Assembly (NCBI RefSeq): GCF_030211955.1
Contig: NZ_JASODI010000005.1
Span: forward strand, 1-64,000
Direction: 5' to 3'
Origin: Corynebacterium frankenforstense
GTDB taxonomy: Bacteria; Actinomycetota; Actinomycetes; Mycobacteriales; Mycobacteriaceae
Length of the DNA: 64,000 nucleotides
Shown here: positions 1 to 9,344 of the stretch, piece after piece
Position numbering within the stretch: the first letter of the stretch is position 1
Layout of the letters: each line of letters starts with the position of its first letter
Program-made: the position numbers and the translations under genes
The notes under the pieces: generated by a model
Seen by the model: the letters and a program-made list of their open reading frames with translations, nothing else
Told to the model about the DNA's origin: nothing
Databases searched by the model: none

Positions 1-4
1 CACG

Positions 5-27
5 GTGCCGCAGCGCAGCTGCGGCAC
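5..27. terminator. Perfect 10-bp inverted repeat at the window edge
   Basis: Two complementary 10-base arms (5-14 and 18-27) flank a 3-base loop just upstream of trxB. No T-run follows on either strand, so it could be a terminator for a gene left of the window or simply a palindrome. The only other elements before trxB are a copy of the dispersed 11-bp motif (34-44), a -10-like TAGGAT near 68 and an AAGGAG ribosome site. Confidence 0.35.
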
Positions 28-112
28 GCGCGCGACGTCGTCAACCACGGGCTTCCAGGGGCGCACGGTAGGATGGCTCCTCGGCACAGACGCGTCCATC
101 AAGGAGACATCA

Positions 113-1060
113 ATGACCGTTCACGACCTCGCGATCATCGGTTCCGGCCCCGCCGGGTACACCGCCGCGCTCTACGCCGCGCGCGCGGAGCTGAAACCGG
201 TGGTCTTCGAGGGCTTCGAGTTCGGCGGCTCGCTGATGAACACCACCGAGGTGGAGAACTACCCCGGGTTCGAGAACGGCATCATGGGCCCCGACCTGAT
301 GATGACCATGCGCAGCCAGGCCGAGCGCTTCGGCGCCGACCTGCGCCAGGAGCTCGTCGACTCCGTCGAGCTCGACGGTGAGGAGAAGGTGCTGCACGTC
401 GGCGACGAGGAGGTCCGCGCCCGCGCGGTCATCCTGGCCACCGGTGCGGCCCCGCGTCACCTGGGCGTCCCCGGCGAGGAGGAGCTCTCCGGCCGCGGCG
501 TGTCCACCTGCGCGACCTGCGACGGCTTCTTCTTCAAGGGCCACAAGATCGCCGTGGTCGGCGGCGGCGACTCGGCGATGGAGGAGGCCAACTTCCTCAC
601 CCGCTTCGGCGAGTCCGTCACCGTGATCCACCGCCGCGAGGAGTTCCGCGCCTCGCCGATCATGCTCGAGCGCGCCCGCCGGAACGACAAGATCGACTTC
701 CTGGTCAACAAGACCGTCTCGGCGATCCACGAGGCCGACGGCAAGGTCTCCGGCCTCGAGCTGACCGACACCGTCACCGGCGAGAAGAGCGAGCTGGACG
801 CCACCGCGCTGTTCGTCGCCATCGGCCACGACCCGCGTTCGAAGTTCCTCGACGGCCAGGTCGAGCTGAACCCGGCCGGCTACGTCAAGGTCGAGGAGCC
901 CTCGACGCGCACCTCGGTGCCCGGTGTCTTCGCCGCCGGCGACCTGGTCGACGACCACTACCAGCAGGCCGTCACCGCGGCAGGCTCCGGCTGCCGCGCC
1001 GCGCTCGACGCGCAGGCCTACATCGAGACCCTGGGTCTCGGGGCGGAGGCTGAGGCGTGA
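113..1060 (+). CDS. trxB: Thioredoxin reductase (NADPH)
   Basis: Reduces thioredoxin with NADPH through FAD in the cytoplasm. The 315-residue product has the FAD-binding [10 protein letters not shown] loop at the N-terminus, the redox pair CATC near residues 135-138, an NADPH-binding [12 protein letters not shown] segment near residue 150 and the C-terminal GDLVDD FAD motif, all standard for low-molecular-weight TrxB. The ATG at 113 follows AAGGAG by about 6 bases. An upstream in-frame start at 5 would add residues without homology to the family. The stop overlaps the trxA GTG by 4 bases, so the two genes are translationally coupled. Confidence 0.97.
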   Translation: MTVHDLAIIGSGPAGYTAALYAARAELKPVVFEGFEFGGSLMNTTEVENYPGFENGIMGPDLMMTMRSQAERFGADLRQELVDSVELDGEEKVLHVGDEEVRARAVILATGAAPRHLGVPGEEELSGRGVSTCATCDGFFFKGHKIAVVGGGDSAMEEANFLTRFGESVTVIHRREEFRASPIMLERARRNDKIDFLVNKTVSAIHEADGKVSGLELTDTVTGEKSELDATALFVAIGHDPRSKFLDGQVELNPAGYVKVEEPSTRTSVPGVFAAGDLVDDHYQQAVTAAGSGCRAALDAQAYIETLGLGAEAEA

Positions 1061-1383
1061 GCGCCGCGGTCACCCCGGTCACCCAGGCGACCTTCCGCGA
1101 GGAGGTCGTCGAGTCGGACGTGCCGGTGCTCGTGGACTTCTGGGCCGAGTGGTGCGGGCCGTGCAAGGCGCTGCGCCCGGAGCTCGAGAAGGTCGCCGAC
1201 AAGCTCGGCGAGCGCGCCCGCGTCGTCTCCGTCGACGTCGACTCGGAGCGTGGCCTGGCGGCCATGTTCCAGGTCCTGTCGATCCCCACGGTGGTCATCT
1301 ACTCGGGCGGCAAGCAGGTCGACGAGTTCACCGGGGCCCGCCCGGCCGGCGAGATCCTCCGGCGCGTGGAAAAGATTCTGTAG
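1057..1383 (+). CDS. trxA: Thioredoxin
   Basis: Small cytoplasmic disulfide reductase of 108 residues. The active site WAEWCGPCK is intact near residues 28-36 and is followed by the cis-proline segment (SIPTVVIY), so the protein should be functional. It begins at a GTG overlapping the trxB stop and is the partner of the reductase encoded upstream. The trxB-trxA-cwlM order is the usual one on the left side of the corynebacterial and mycobacterial origin. Confidence 0.97.
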   Translation: MSAAVTPVTQATFREEVVESDVPVLVDFWAEWCGPCKALRPELEKVADKLGERARVVSVDVDSERGLAAMFQVLSIPTVVIYSGGKQVDEFTGARPAGEILRRVEKIL

Positions 1384-1496
1384 CTGCTAATCTTTAAGAC
1401 AGGCGCCCCGGCGCCTGGAAGGCGGGCCGACCGCGCCCGATGACCGGGCGCCCCGACGCCCGGGTAACAGACGTGCGACGTCTGGAAAGGAGTGCC

Positions 1497-2690
1497 GTGA
1501 CCGACGTTCTCCGAGTCGGCGACCGTAGCCCCCGTGTGGCCGAGGCGAGGATGACGCTGGCCCGACTGGGCCTGCTGAGCGGGTACGCCGGTGACATTCC
1601 GGACACCTCGGCGTCCTCACGCCAGTACTCCGACGAGGACACCTACTTCGACAAGGACCTCGCCCAGCAGATCAAGGCCTTCCAGCAGACCCGCGGCATC
1701 ATGCCCACGGGCAACATCGACGAGATCACGCTGCGCGAGCTGCGCGGCGCCTCCTACACGCTGGGCGAACGCGTGCTGCGCTTCGACGACTCCGAACCGG
1801 TGCTCGGCGACGACGTCGCCCAGCTGCAGAAGCAGCTGCAGGAACTCGGTTTCTACTCCGACCGCATCGACGGCCACTTCGGCCCGGACACGGTCCGCGC
1901 GCTGCGCACCTACCAGCTCAACTCCGGCATCGACGCCGACGGCGAGTTCGGCCCCGAGACCGCCCGCGCGCTCAGTCTGCTCGGCCGGCGCATCACGGGC
2001 GGCTCCGCCCAGGCGATCCGCGAGCGCGAGCACGTCCGCCAGGCCGGGCCGCGGCTCGCCGGCAAGCGCGTGGTCATCGACCCGGCGCTGGGCAACGGCC
2101 GCCAGGGCCAGACCGTCGACGGCCGCTACGGGCGGATCACCGAGGAGGAGATCCTCTGGGACCTCGCCGAGCGCATCCGCGACCGGATGACCAGGGCCGG
2201 CATGGAGGCCACGCTCTCGCGCACCCGCCAGGACGACCCGCCGGCCAAGGCGCGCGCGGACATGGCCAACGCGATGGACGCGGACCTGATGATCTCGCTG
2301 GCCTGCGACAGCTACCCCAACGAGAAGGCCGCCGGCGTGGCCACCTTCTACTTCGGCTCGGAGATCGGCGCGAACTCGCTGACCGGCGAGACGCTCTCCG
2401 GCTACATCCAGCGCGAGATCGTCGCGCGCACGCAGCTGACCAACTGCGGCAACCACGGCCGCACCTGGGAGGTGCTGCGCCTGACGCGGATGCCCACCGT
2501 CGAGGTCGTCGCCGGCTACCTGACCAACCCGGGCGACGTCGCCATCATCACCGACCCGGCCAAGCGCGACGCGATCGCCGAGGCCGTCGTGGTGGCCGTC
2601 AAGCGCCTCTACCTGCTGGACAACGACACCCAGCGCACGGGCACCTACCGCTTCGCGGAGCTGCTCCGCGACGAGAAGCGCAGCAGCTAG
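1497..2690 (+). CDS. cwlM: CwlM-like peptidoglycan-binding protein with amidase_3 fold
   Basis: The 397-residue product has two peptidoglycan_binding_1-type repeats in its N-terminal half (about 1-150) and an N-acetylmuramoyl-L-alanine amidase_3 domain in its C-terminal half. The zinc-binding histidines are not visible: the usual DPGHGG loop reads IDPALGNGRQG, and the second-histidine region reads ISLACDSYPNE. In mycobacteria CwlM is a PknB substrate that activates MurA rather than a working amidase, and this sequence fits that role. GTG 1497 is chosen because GGAAAGGAG precedes it; an upstream ATG at 1440 lacks such a site. There is no signal peptide, consistent with a cytoplasmic regulator. 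Confidence 0.9.
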   Translation: MTDVLRVGDRSPRVAEARMTLARLGLLSGYAGDIPDTSASSRQYSDEDTYFDKDLAQQIKAFQQTRGIMPTGNIDEITLRELRGASYTLGERVLRFDDSEPVLGDDVAQLQKQLQELGFYSDRIDGHFGPDTVRALRTYQLNSGIDADGEFGPETARALSLLGRRITGGSAQAIREREHVRQAGPRLAGKRVVIDPALGNGRQGQTVDGRYGRITEEEILWDLAERIRDRMTRAGMEATLSRTRQDDPPAKARADMANAMDADLMISLACDSYPNEKAAGVATFYFGSEIGANSLTGETLSGYIQREIVARTQLTNCGNHGRTWEVLRLTRMPTVEVVAGYLTNPGDVAIITDPAKRDAIAEAVVVAVKRLYLLDNDTQRTGTYRFAELLRDEKRSS

Positions 2691-2825
2691 GCACCTTCTT
2701 CAATTGCCGACGTCCCGTCGCACCCCGTGCGCGCACGGGCGTGGCTCCTGTGCGTGTGCGGCGCGCTGCGCGCGCCGCGGGCGCTAGGCGGCACCGTTGG
2801 GCGCCGTGGGCGCTAGGTCGGAGTG

Positions 2826-3449
2826 CTAGGCCGGGGCGAGGAGTTCCTCGGCCTCGGCGGCGGAGAGCAGCCCGTTGGGCGGCGGCAGCTCGAGGCGGAA
2901 GCGGGGGAAGACGGGGTGCTCGGCGACGACCTCGAAGCCGGTCGCGGCGAGCAGTTCGGCCGGCAGCAGGCCCACGGCCTGCGGGTCGGCCACCAGGCCG
3001 ACGAGCGAGCCGGGCAGGGTGGAGCACTCCACGCCGTCGCGGTAGCCGAAGGCCTCCACGACCCGGGTGCGGCGCGCGGTCAGCTCGGCCAGCGCGGCGT
3101 CGACGAGCACGTGGCTGGCACCGACGGTGAGGTCGGGGTCGACGAAGAGGCTGGTCAGCACCAGCGCGTCGGCGCTGACGGGTCCGCTGGGCATGCGCGT
3201 GCAGCCGGCGGCGTCGGCCGGCGGACAGAAGAGCACGGTGGCGCGGGCCCTGCCGCGCAGGCCGGAGCCGGCGTCGAGGTTGAACCCGCAGGTGCCGAAG
3301 GTCAGCAGGACCGTGGTCAGCCACGCCTCCTTCTCGAGCAGCGGGTCACCGGCGTCGAGGTCCCCGAGCTCCCAGAACACGCTGCGCGCGGCCTGCGGGT
3401 GCACCGAGGTCAGCGTCTCCTGCGCGACGGGGGCCAGCCGGGGGATCAT
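2826..3449 (-). CDS. Conserved hypothetical protein of the parAB operon (GNAT-like)
   Basis: 207 residues, starting 4 bases after the parB stop, so it is the third gene of the parA-parB operon. A homologue occupies the same place in Mycobacterium tuberculosis (Rv3916c). Segments such as ASHVLVDAALAELTARR followed by a G-F-x-x-V turn (ATGFEVVAEHPVF) suggest an acetyltransferase-like fold, but I see no decisive acetyl-CoA loop. No membrane segments. Function is unknown; a link to chromosome segregation is inferred from position only. Confidence 0.8.
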   Translation of the reverse strand: MIPRLAPVAQETLTSVHPQAARSVFWELGDLDAGDPLLEKEAWLTTVLLTFGTCGFNLDAGSGLRGRARATVLFCPPADAAGCTRMPSGPVSADALVLTSLFVDPDLTVGASHVLVDAALAELTARRTRVVEAFGYRDGVECSTLPGSLVGLVADPQAVGLLPAELLAATGFEVVAEHPVFPRFRLELPPPNGLLSAAEAEELLAPA

Positions 3450-3453
3450 CGCC

Positions 3454-4707
3454 TCAGCGCTTCTCGATCAACGCCATGATCCGCTCGAAGTCGGCCTCGT
3501 CGCCGAACTCGATGACCATCTTGCCCTTGCGCTTGCCCATGGTGACGGTCACGCGGGTGTCGAAGGCGTCGGCGAGCCGCTCGGCGGCGTGCGTCATCGC
3601 CTCGGGCTGCTCGACCTGGGAGCGTGCGGCGCGCTTCTTGGGCTGGTCGCCCCGGTTGAGCAGGGTGACGGCCTCCTCGGTGGCCCGCACCGACATCCCC
3701 TCGGCGACGACGCGCTCGGCGAGGGCCTCCTGGGCCTCGGCGCCGGTCTTCAGGCCCATCAGGGCCCGGGCGTGGCCGGCGGTGAGCACACCCGCGGCGA
3801 CCTTGCGCTGAACCGGCACCGGCAGCGAGAGCAGCCGGATGGTGTTGGTGACCGTCGGGCGCGAGCGGCCCAGGCGGCGGGCCAGCTCCTCCTGGGTGAC
3901 GTCGAACTCCTCGAGCAGCTGCTGGTAGGCCGCGCCCTCCTCGAGCGGGTTGAGCTGGACGCGGTGGATGTTCTCCAGCAGCGCGTCGCGCAGCATCGTC
4001 GAGTCGTCGGACTCCCGCACGATCGCCGGGATGCGGCCGAGCCCGGCCTTGCCGGCGGCGCGCCAGCGGCGCTCGCCCATGATGATCTCAAAGCCGTGGT
4101 CGGCCGGGCGCACGACGATGGGCTGCAGGAGGCCAAACTCGCGGATGGAGTGGACCAGCTCGGAGAGGTCGTCCTCGTCGAAGACCTGGCGCGGCTGGCG
4201 CTCGTTCGGGTAGATCTCGCCGACCGGGATCTCCTGGTAGGTCGCGCCGACGTCCCGGGTGGTCGGGGCGGGGTCGCGGTCGCCGGCCTCGGCGATCAGG
4301 CGGTCCAGGCCCGGGGTGGCCGGTCCGGGGGTCACGTGCGGGGCGTGCGGGGCGCGGTCGTTCCCGGCCTTGCCGGGCTTGGCGGCCTTGTCCTTGGCGG
4401 CCTTCTTCTTGGCCTTGCCCGCGCCCTTGCCGTTCTTGCCGTTCTCGGCGGACTCGCCCGCGGCGTCGGGGGCGTCGGTCTCGGAGCCCGTCGCGGCGTC
4501 ACGCGGGTCGGGGTCCCGGGGGTCGCGGGGGTCACGCGGATCCGCGTCCCGCAGGTCCGGGTCGCGGGGGTCACGCGCCGGGCGGGAGCGGCCCAGCACG
4601 GCGTCGGCCGCGGCGTCGGAAAGGTGCGGCTTCTCCGCGCCGGTGGGGATGAGGGCGGCCAGGCCACGGCCCAGGCCCCCGCGGCGGTTCGGTTGCGCCT
4701 TCGTCAT
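3454..4707 (-). CDS. parB: Chromosome partitioning protein ParB
   Basis: CTP-dependent clamp that loads on parS sites near the origin and recruits SMC and ParA. The 417-residue product has the ParB/Srx-like N-domain with [12 protein letters not shown] and the nucleotide-binding GERRWRA box, a central helix-turn-helix ([23 protein letters not shown]) and a C-terminal dimerisation domain. It is longer than usual because an N-terminal linker (about residues 30-120) is low complexity, with RDP repeats and a Lys/Ala-rich tract. The ATG overlaps the parA stop by 4 bases. No consensus parS site (GTTTCACGTGAAAC) was noticed in the window. Confidence 0.96.
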   Translation of the reverse strand: MTKAQPNRRGGLGRGLAALIPTGAEKPHLSDAAADAVLGRSRPARDPRDPDLRDADPRDPRDPRDPDPRDAATGSETDAPDAAGESAENGKNGKGAGKAKKKAAKDKAAKPGKAGNDRAPHAPHVTPGPATPGLDRLIAEAGDRDPAPTTRDVGATYQEIPVGEIYPNERQPRQVFDEDDLSELVHSIREFGLLQPIVVRPADHGFEIIMGERRWRAAGKAGLGRIPAIVRESDDSTMLRDALLENIHRVQLNPLEEGAAYQQLLEEFDVTQEELARRLGRSRPTVTNTIRLLSLPVPVQRKVAAGVLTAGHARALMGLKTGAEAQEALAERVVAEGMSVRATEEAVTLLNRGDQPKKRAARSQVEQPEAMTHAAERLADAFDTRVTVTMGKRKGKMVIEFGDEADFERIMALIEKR

Positions 4708-5621
4708 TCCTCGCTACCTTTCAGCTGTTCGGCGGTCGCCGGGCTGACGCCGATCGGGCCCGTGCCCTCGCCGGGGGTGTAGTCACCGCGCTTGGCGAAC
4801 TCCTCGGCCGCCGCCGCGTACGCCATCCCGCCGCGCGAGGACGGGTCGTAGGCGAGCACCGGCATGCCGTAGCCGGGGGCCTCGGAGACGCGCACGGAGC
4901 GCGGGATGACGGTGCGCATGGTGACGTCACCGAAGTGTTCGCGGACCTCGGCGGCCACCTGCTCGGCGAGCTTGGTGCGCGCGTCGTACATCGTCAGCAG
5001 GATCGCCGAGATGTGCAGCATCGGGTTGAGGTGCTCGCGGATCATGGAGATGTTGTTGAGCAGCTGGCCGACCCCCTCGAGCGCGTAGTACTCGCACTGG
5101 ATGGGGATGAGGACCTCCTCGACGAAGGTCATCGCGTTGATGGTCAGAAGCCCCAGCGACGGCGGGCAGTCGATGAAGACGTAGTCGTACTCGCGCTCGC
5201 CGAGGACGCCGCCCTTGAGCTGGTCGTAGAGGCGGTACTCGCGGCGCACCATCGAGACCAGCTCGATCTCCGCGCCGGCCAGGTCGATGGTGGCGGGGAT
5301 GCAGTGCAGGTTCGGGTGGTGCGGGCTGACCTGGACGGCCTCCTGCGCGGTGGCCTGCCCGATGAGCAGCTCGTAGCTGGAAGTGGTCCCGGCGCGGTGC
5401 TCGACGCCGAGCGCGGTGGAGGCGTTGCCCTGGGGGTCGAGGTCGATGACCAAGACCTTCATCCCGCAGCTGGCCAGGCCGGCGGCCAGGTTGACCGCGG
5501 AGGTGGTCTTGCCCACCCCGCCCTTCTGGTTGGCCACGGTGATCAGCCGGGGGCGCTCCGGGCGCTCCAGGCGGGCGCGCTCCGGGATGGCGGCCTCGGG
5601 CGCGCTGTGCTCATCGGCCAT
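4704..5621 (-). CDS. parA: Chromosome partitioning ATPase ParA
   Basis: Deviant Walker-type ATPase (305 residues) that binds nucleoid DNA and pulls ParB-bound origins apart. The deviant Walker A motif [14 protein letters not shown] lies near residue 32, followed by [17 protein letters not shown] and the C-terminal [12 protein letters not shown] region, all typical of Soj/ParA. The ATG at 5621 gives the family-length N-terminus and has an AAGGGG sequence upstream. A longer reading from 5723 would add an Arg-rich stretch without homology. It heads the operon parA-parB-hypothetical. Confidence 0.95.
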   Translation of the reverse strand: MADEHSAPEAAIPERARLERPERPRLITVANQKGGVGKTTSAVNLAAGLASCGMKVLVIDLDPQGNASTALGVEHRAGTTSSYELLIGQATAQEAVQVSPHHPNLHCIPATIDLAGAEIELVSMVRREYRLYDQLKGGVLGEREYDYVFIDCPPSLGLLTINAMTFVEEVLIPIQCEYYALEGVGQLLNNISMIREHLNPMLHISAILLTMYDARTKLAEQVAAEVREHFGDVTMRTVIPRSVRVSEAPGYGMPVLAYDPSSRGGMAYAAAAEEFAKRGDYTPGEGTGPIGVSPATAEQLKGSEE

Positions 5622-5862
5622 GCTGGTGCATCTGCCCCTTTCCGTCTCGCTGCGATCGCGCCGCGGCGGACGCCGGAGGGGGATGCCCCCGCACCGGCGC
5701 CGGCCGCGGATTACCCACCCCACTCTATCCGCTCGTGCCGGGTGCCCGAGAGGTGACTCCGCGCCCGCCGCTCACGGGCGGGTGGGTGGTACCCGGCAGG
5801 GCGGGCGGGGGACACCGGGCGGGCCTGCCGGGAGCCGGGGCGGGCGCCTGCGCGCCGCGGCG

Positions 5863-6582
5863 TCAGCGCACGCGGTCGGCGCCGCGGACGATGCGGATCA
5901 GCGTCGTGGGCTCGTCGAGGACACCCTCGCCGACGGTGAGTATCTCCGCGTCCGTTCCGCCGGCGGCGGCGATCTCGCGGGCGTCGCGCTCGAGCTCCTC
6001 GGCCACGCTGGCGCCCTTCATGGCGACCATCGCGCCGCCGCGCTTGGCCAGGGGCAGCGACCAGCGGGTCAGCTTGCCCAGCGGGGCCACGGCGCGGGAG
6101 GTGACCACGTCGGCGGCCGGGAGCGCCCGGCGGATGTTCTTCTCCTCGGCGCGCCCGCGCGCGACGGTGACGTTGTCCAGGGAGAGCTCACGCACGACGT
6201 CGTGAAGGAAGTTGGAGCGCTTCAGCAGCGGCTCGAGCAGCACGATCTTCAGGTCGGGCCGGGCGATGGCCAGCGGGATGCCGGGCAGGCCGGCGCCGGA
6301 GCCGACGTCGGTCACGCGCGCGCCGGACTCGATGGCCTCGCCGGCCACGGCGCAGTTGAGGATGTGGCGCGACCACAGGCGCGGGACCTCGCGCGGGCCG
6401 ATGAAGCCGCGCTCGGAGCCGGTGGTCGCCAGCATCCGGTGGTACTCGCGAGCCAGGTCGAGGCGGTCGCCGAAGACGCCGGCGGCCGCCCGTGCCAGGT
6501 CGCCGGTCAGGGCGCCGGCGTCGGAGCCGTTGTCCGCGGCGGCACCCTGGGCGCTCCCGGCGGTCTCGGGGGACTGGCTCAC
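5863..6582 (-). CDS. rsmG: 16S rRNA (guanine-N7) methyltransferase RsmG
   Basis: Methylates N7 of G527 in 16S rRNA using S-adenosylmethionine; loss in other bacteria gives low-level streptomycin resistance. The 239-residue protein carries the GidB SAM loop [18 protein letters not shown] and the [12 protein letters not shown] and [10 protein letters not shown] segments of the family. Its first 25 residues are low complexity. The start overlaps the yidC stop by 4 bases, so it is the last gene of the rnpA-yidD-yidC-rsmG run. A 241-bp gap with nothing recognisable separates it from parA. Confidence 0.95.
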   Translation of the reverse strand: MSQSPETAGSAQGAAADNGSDAGALTGDLARAAAGVFGDRLDLAREYHRMLATTGSERGFIGPREVPRLWSRHILNCAVAGEAIESGARVTDVGSGAGLPGIPLAIARPDLKIVLLEPLLKRSNFLHDVVRELSLDNVTVARGRAEEKNIRRALPAADVVTSRAVAPLGKLTRWSLPLAKRGGAMVAMKGASVAEELERDAREIAAAGGTDAEILTVGEGVLDEPTTLIRIVRGADRVR

Positions 6583-7697
6583 CGCTTGCCGCCCTTCTTG
6601 CCCTTGTTCTTGTTCTTCTTCTTGCCGCCCTTGTCGTTCTGCGGCTTCTGGCCGGGCTGCGGCTTGCTGGCCGCGCCCGCGTTACCGGCGTTGGCGGGGT
6701 CGGTCTTGGTGGCGGTGGCACCGCCGACGGTGTTCGCCTTGGCCGCACCCTTGCCCTTGTTGCGCTTCGGCTTCTGGCCGACCTTCGGGGCGGTGGCGCG
6801 CTTGGCCTCCAGGGCGGCGGCCTCCTCGGCCTCCTCCTCGGCGTCGACCTTGGCGAAGATGTAGCGCTGCTGGAAGAAGGTCCAGATGTTGTTGGCCACC
6901 ATGTAGAACAGCAGGCCGATGTGCCAGATGAAGCCGGTGAACAGGATGGTGCCCGGCATGACCCACATCATCATCTTGGACATCATCTGGGTCTGCATCG
7001 CGGCCATGTCGTTGCTCGGCGCGGCGGTCTTGCCGGACTCGCGGCGGCGGTTCATGCGCTCGACGGACTGGCGTGCGTTGAAGTGCGTGGCCAGCACGAT
7101 GATGACGATCAGCGGCGCGGCGACGGCGATGATCATCCCGCGCGACAGCGACTCGGAGTCCGGGAAGGCGGCGTACATCTCCTGCGGCATCGAGATGTAC
7201 GCGGAGAGCGGCACACCGAAGAGCTTCGCACCCAGGAAGGACTGCACCTCGTCGACCCCGAAGATGTAGTTCGGGATGTTGGCGTTCTCCTCGGGGCTCA
7301 GCCCCAGCCCGCCGGCCTGGTCACCGGTGCGGTTGAAGGAGCGCAGCACGTGGAACAGGCCGATGAACACCGGCATCTGGGCCAGGACCGGCAGGCAGCC
7401 GGCGACGGGGTTGACCCCCATCTCCTTCTGGACCTTGCGGGTCTCCTCCATCATCTTCTGCTGGTCGTTCTTGTACTTCTCGCGGATGGCCTGCATCTTC
7501 GGGGCCACCTTCTGCATCTTCAGGCTCGAGCGCATCTGGTTGAGCATCGGCTTGAACAGCAGGATGCGCAGCGTGAAGGTCAGGAAGATGATCGCGAGGA
7601 TCCACGAGACGGCGGAATCCGCGCCGAAGGGGAAGGCGAAGATCTTGTGCCAGAACCACAGGACCGCGGAGATCGGCCAGTAGATGAAGTTGAGCAC
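6579..7697 (-). CDS. yidC: Membrane protein insertase YidC/Oxa1
   Basis: Inserts and folds inner-membrane proteins alone or with SecYEG. The 372-residue product begins directly with the first membrane helix ([19 protein letters not shown]), as in actinobacterial YidC, and has five predicted membrane segments. A cytoplasmic basic loop ([18 protein letters not shown]) carries the family signature, and the product ends in a Lys/Gly/Asn-rich basic tail of about 80 residues that could contact ribosomes. It starts 7 bases after yidD and overlaps rsmG. Confidence 0.95.
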   Translation of the reverse strand: MLNFIYWPISAVLWFWHKIFAFPFGADSAVSWILAIIFLTFTLRILLFKPMLNQMRSSLKMQKVAPKMQAIREKYKNDQQKMMEETRKVQKEMGVNPVAGCLPVLAQMPVFIGLFHVLRSFNRTGDQAGGLGLSPEENANIPNYIFGVDEVQSFLGAKLFGVPLSAYISMPQEMYAAFPDSESLSRGMIIAVAAPLIVIIVLATHFNARQSVERMNRRRESGKTAAPSNDMAAMQTQMMSKMMMWVMPGTILFTGFIWHIGLLFYMVANNIWTFFQQRYIFAKVDAEEEAEEAAALEAKRATAPKVGQKPKRNKGKGAAKANTVGGATATKTDPANAGNAGAASKPQPGQKPQNDKGGKKKNKNKGKKGGKR

Positions 7698-7703
7698 GAA
7701 GGT

Positions 7704-7949
7704 TCAGGGCTCCTTGGGGGTCGGAGGTGGGACCGGGTCGATGCCGCCGGGGTGCCAGGGGCCGCACTTGGCCAGCCGGGCGAGCGCGAGTGCCGTGCCT
7801 TTGACCGCTCCGTGGGTCTGGACCGCCTCGAGGGCGTAGGCGCTGCAGCTGGGCTGAAAACGGCAGGTCGCCACCATTTTAAGGGGTGAGATGTACTTTT
7901 GGTAGAAGCGTATCGACGCCGCCACGGCCCGCGTGGCAGCACTAGGCAC
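7704..7949 (-). CDS. yidD: Membrane protein insertion efficiency factor YidD
   Basis: Small membrane-associated protein (81 residues) that assists YidC-dependent insertion. It has the full family signature: [25 protein letters not shown] and the C-terminal [17 protein letters not shown] 7949 is chosen because GGAAGG lies about 8 bases upstream and it gives the usual length; the longer frame to 8072 lies inside rnpA and lacks a proper start. It overlaps the rnpA 3' end by 8 bases, indicating coupling. Confidence 0.93.
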   Translation of the reverse strand: MPSAATRAVAASIRFYQKYISPLKMVATCRFQPSCSAYALEAVQTHGAVKGTALALARLAKCGPWHPGGIDPVPPPTPKEP

Positions 7950-8337
7950 CGTGGGTGCCTTCCGCTTGCCGACGCCCGCGCCCGCGCGCCTTGCCGATCG
8001 CCTTGCGCAGGTCGCGTTCCAGACGCTGCGAGTCCGCCGTGCCGGCGGCCGGCAGCGCGCGGACGACCACACCCTCGCCGGGGGCGACGGTGCCGTCCTC
8101 GGCGAGGCGCCGGCAGATGTGGCGCAGCCGGCGCGAGGTTCGGTGGCGGGTGACGGCGTCGCCGACGGCCTTAGACACGACGAGACCGAACCGCGGACCG
8201 CCGTGGGTGGCGATCCGGGGCCCGGTCTCGGGGTCGCCCAGGTGGGCGACCAGTGTCTTGGTTCCGGCCCGGGTCCCTCCGCGGATCACCCGCGTGAACT
8301 GCGCGGGGGACGTCAGCTTGAGGTGCCGGGGCAGCAC
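7942..8337 (-). CDS. rnpA: Ribonuclease P protein component
   Basis: Protein subunit of RNase P, which trims the 5' leader of tRNA precursors with the RNA subunit. The 131-residue product contains the RnpA signature region [28 protein letters not shown] and a very basic C-terminus. It starts at GTG 8337, one base beyond the end of the rpmH stop codon. rpmH-rnpA-yidD-yidC is conserved across bacteria. Confidence 0.95.
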   Translation of the reverse strand: MLPRHLKLTSPAQFTRVIRGGTRAGTKTLVAHLGDPETGPRIATHGGPRFGLVVSKAVGDAVTRHRTSRRLRHICRRLAEDGTVAPGEGVVVRALPAAGTADSQRLERDLRKAIGKARGRGRRQAEGTHGA

Positions 8338-8338
8338 C

Positions 8339-8482
8339 TTAGGCCGTCAGCTTCGCGCGGCCCTTACGGCGACGGGCGGCGACGATGGCGCGGCCGGCGC
8401 GGGTGCGCATGCGGGTACGGAAGCCGTGCTTCTTGGCGCGGCGGCGGTTGTTGGGCTGGAAGGTCCGCTTGCCCTTGCTCAC
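8339..8482 (-). CDS. rpmH: 50S ribosomal protein L34
   Basis: 47-residue, strongly basic ribosomal protein with the family sequence [18 protein letters not shown] and a C-terminal [11 protein letters not shown]. It starts at GTG 8482 behind GAGGAG. It is the first gene leftward of the dnaA region. Confidence 0.97.
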   Translation of the reverse strand: MSKGKRTFQPNNRRRAKKHGFRTRMRTRAGRAIVAARRRKGRAKLTA

Positions 8483-9344
8483 AGTGGTCTCCTCAAAGTT
8501 TTTGTCCCGGCCCCTCCCGGAGGGGAGCCGTGCGTACATGACTTCCGGAGCGGCGCCGCAGGCGGCCGGGCTCCGTAAGAGCGCACCGGGACAAACCGTC
8601 GGCCATTCGGTCCGGGGGACCTCCGGTCCCGGAGGAACCCGGGCCGCTGGCACGTGGTTAGCCGGTGCGACAGACCATGACAGACTACGGGAGATCGCAG
8701 GCCCAGGCCAAATCGACACGCCGGTGAGAACCCGCCGCTCAGACGGGGGCCCCTGTAATTCCTTTCTTGTAATTTTCCCCTCCGCTCCGGCCCGCGGGCA
8801 GGCCACACGGCGCGTCGCGCCCCCGGCGGCACGCCGCGAGAAACTCCACAGGCGGGCGATGTCTCGTGATCGGGGGCGATGGGGAACAATGGGGGCTATC
8901 GCCCACAATTCCCACAGGCCGGTGAATCACCCGGCTGTGGATAACTCTCAACATGGAGTTGAGGGTTTCCGCGGGTCGGAAGGAATCCGCAGGTCATGGC
9001 TCTAATTTGGGAGAATCACATTCTCCACAGGCTAGAGTGAGGCCTGTGGAGAACTCTGGCCCGCACCGCTGTCCACACCTGTGGATAACGGTGTGGAATA
9101 CGAGGTCGGCGCACAGATCGTCCTGTGGGGCGCCCGGTGCACAACGAGTGACCTCGAAATGACAAGTTCATGAGCAAGACGCGAAGCCGCGGCACCTCGT
9201 CGCGGCGGTGCGCGGTGGCCCCCACGGGCCCGGAGCCCGGGTCCGTGGGATTTTCGGCCGCCGCGTGCAGGCGGGCGGATCCTCCGCCCGCCGTGTGGTC
9301 CGTGCGGGTCTCCGCGCGGAGGAGAACGACGAGACGGGAGAGAC
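8483..9344. other. rpmH-dnaA intergenic region with DnaA boxes
   Basis: No gene is supportable in these 862 bp. It must hold the divergent rpmH and dnaA promoters. DnaA boxes cluster in the half near dnaA: exact TGTGGATAA at 8936-8944 and 9080-9088, and one-mismatch forms TTCTCCACA (9021-9029), TGTGGAGAA (9045-9053), CTGTCCACA (9069-9077) and TGTGGAATA (9092-9100). This pattern suits DnaA autoregulation and possibly a contribution to origin function. The stretch 8740-8790 is locally AT-richer. Confidence 0.8.

Noticed and set aside
110..958. Long open frame opposite trxB
   Set aside because: Shadow frame caused by high GC at third codon positions; the real gene on the other strand has all family motifs.
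8483..8740. A riboswitch or attenuator in the rpmH leader
   Set aside because: No recognisable aptamer or terminator/antiterminator pair could be drawn from the sequence.
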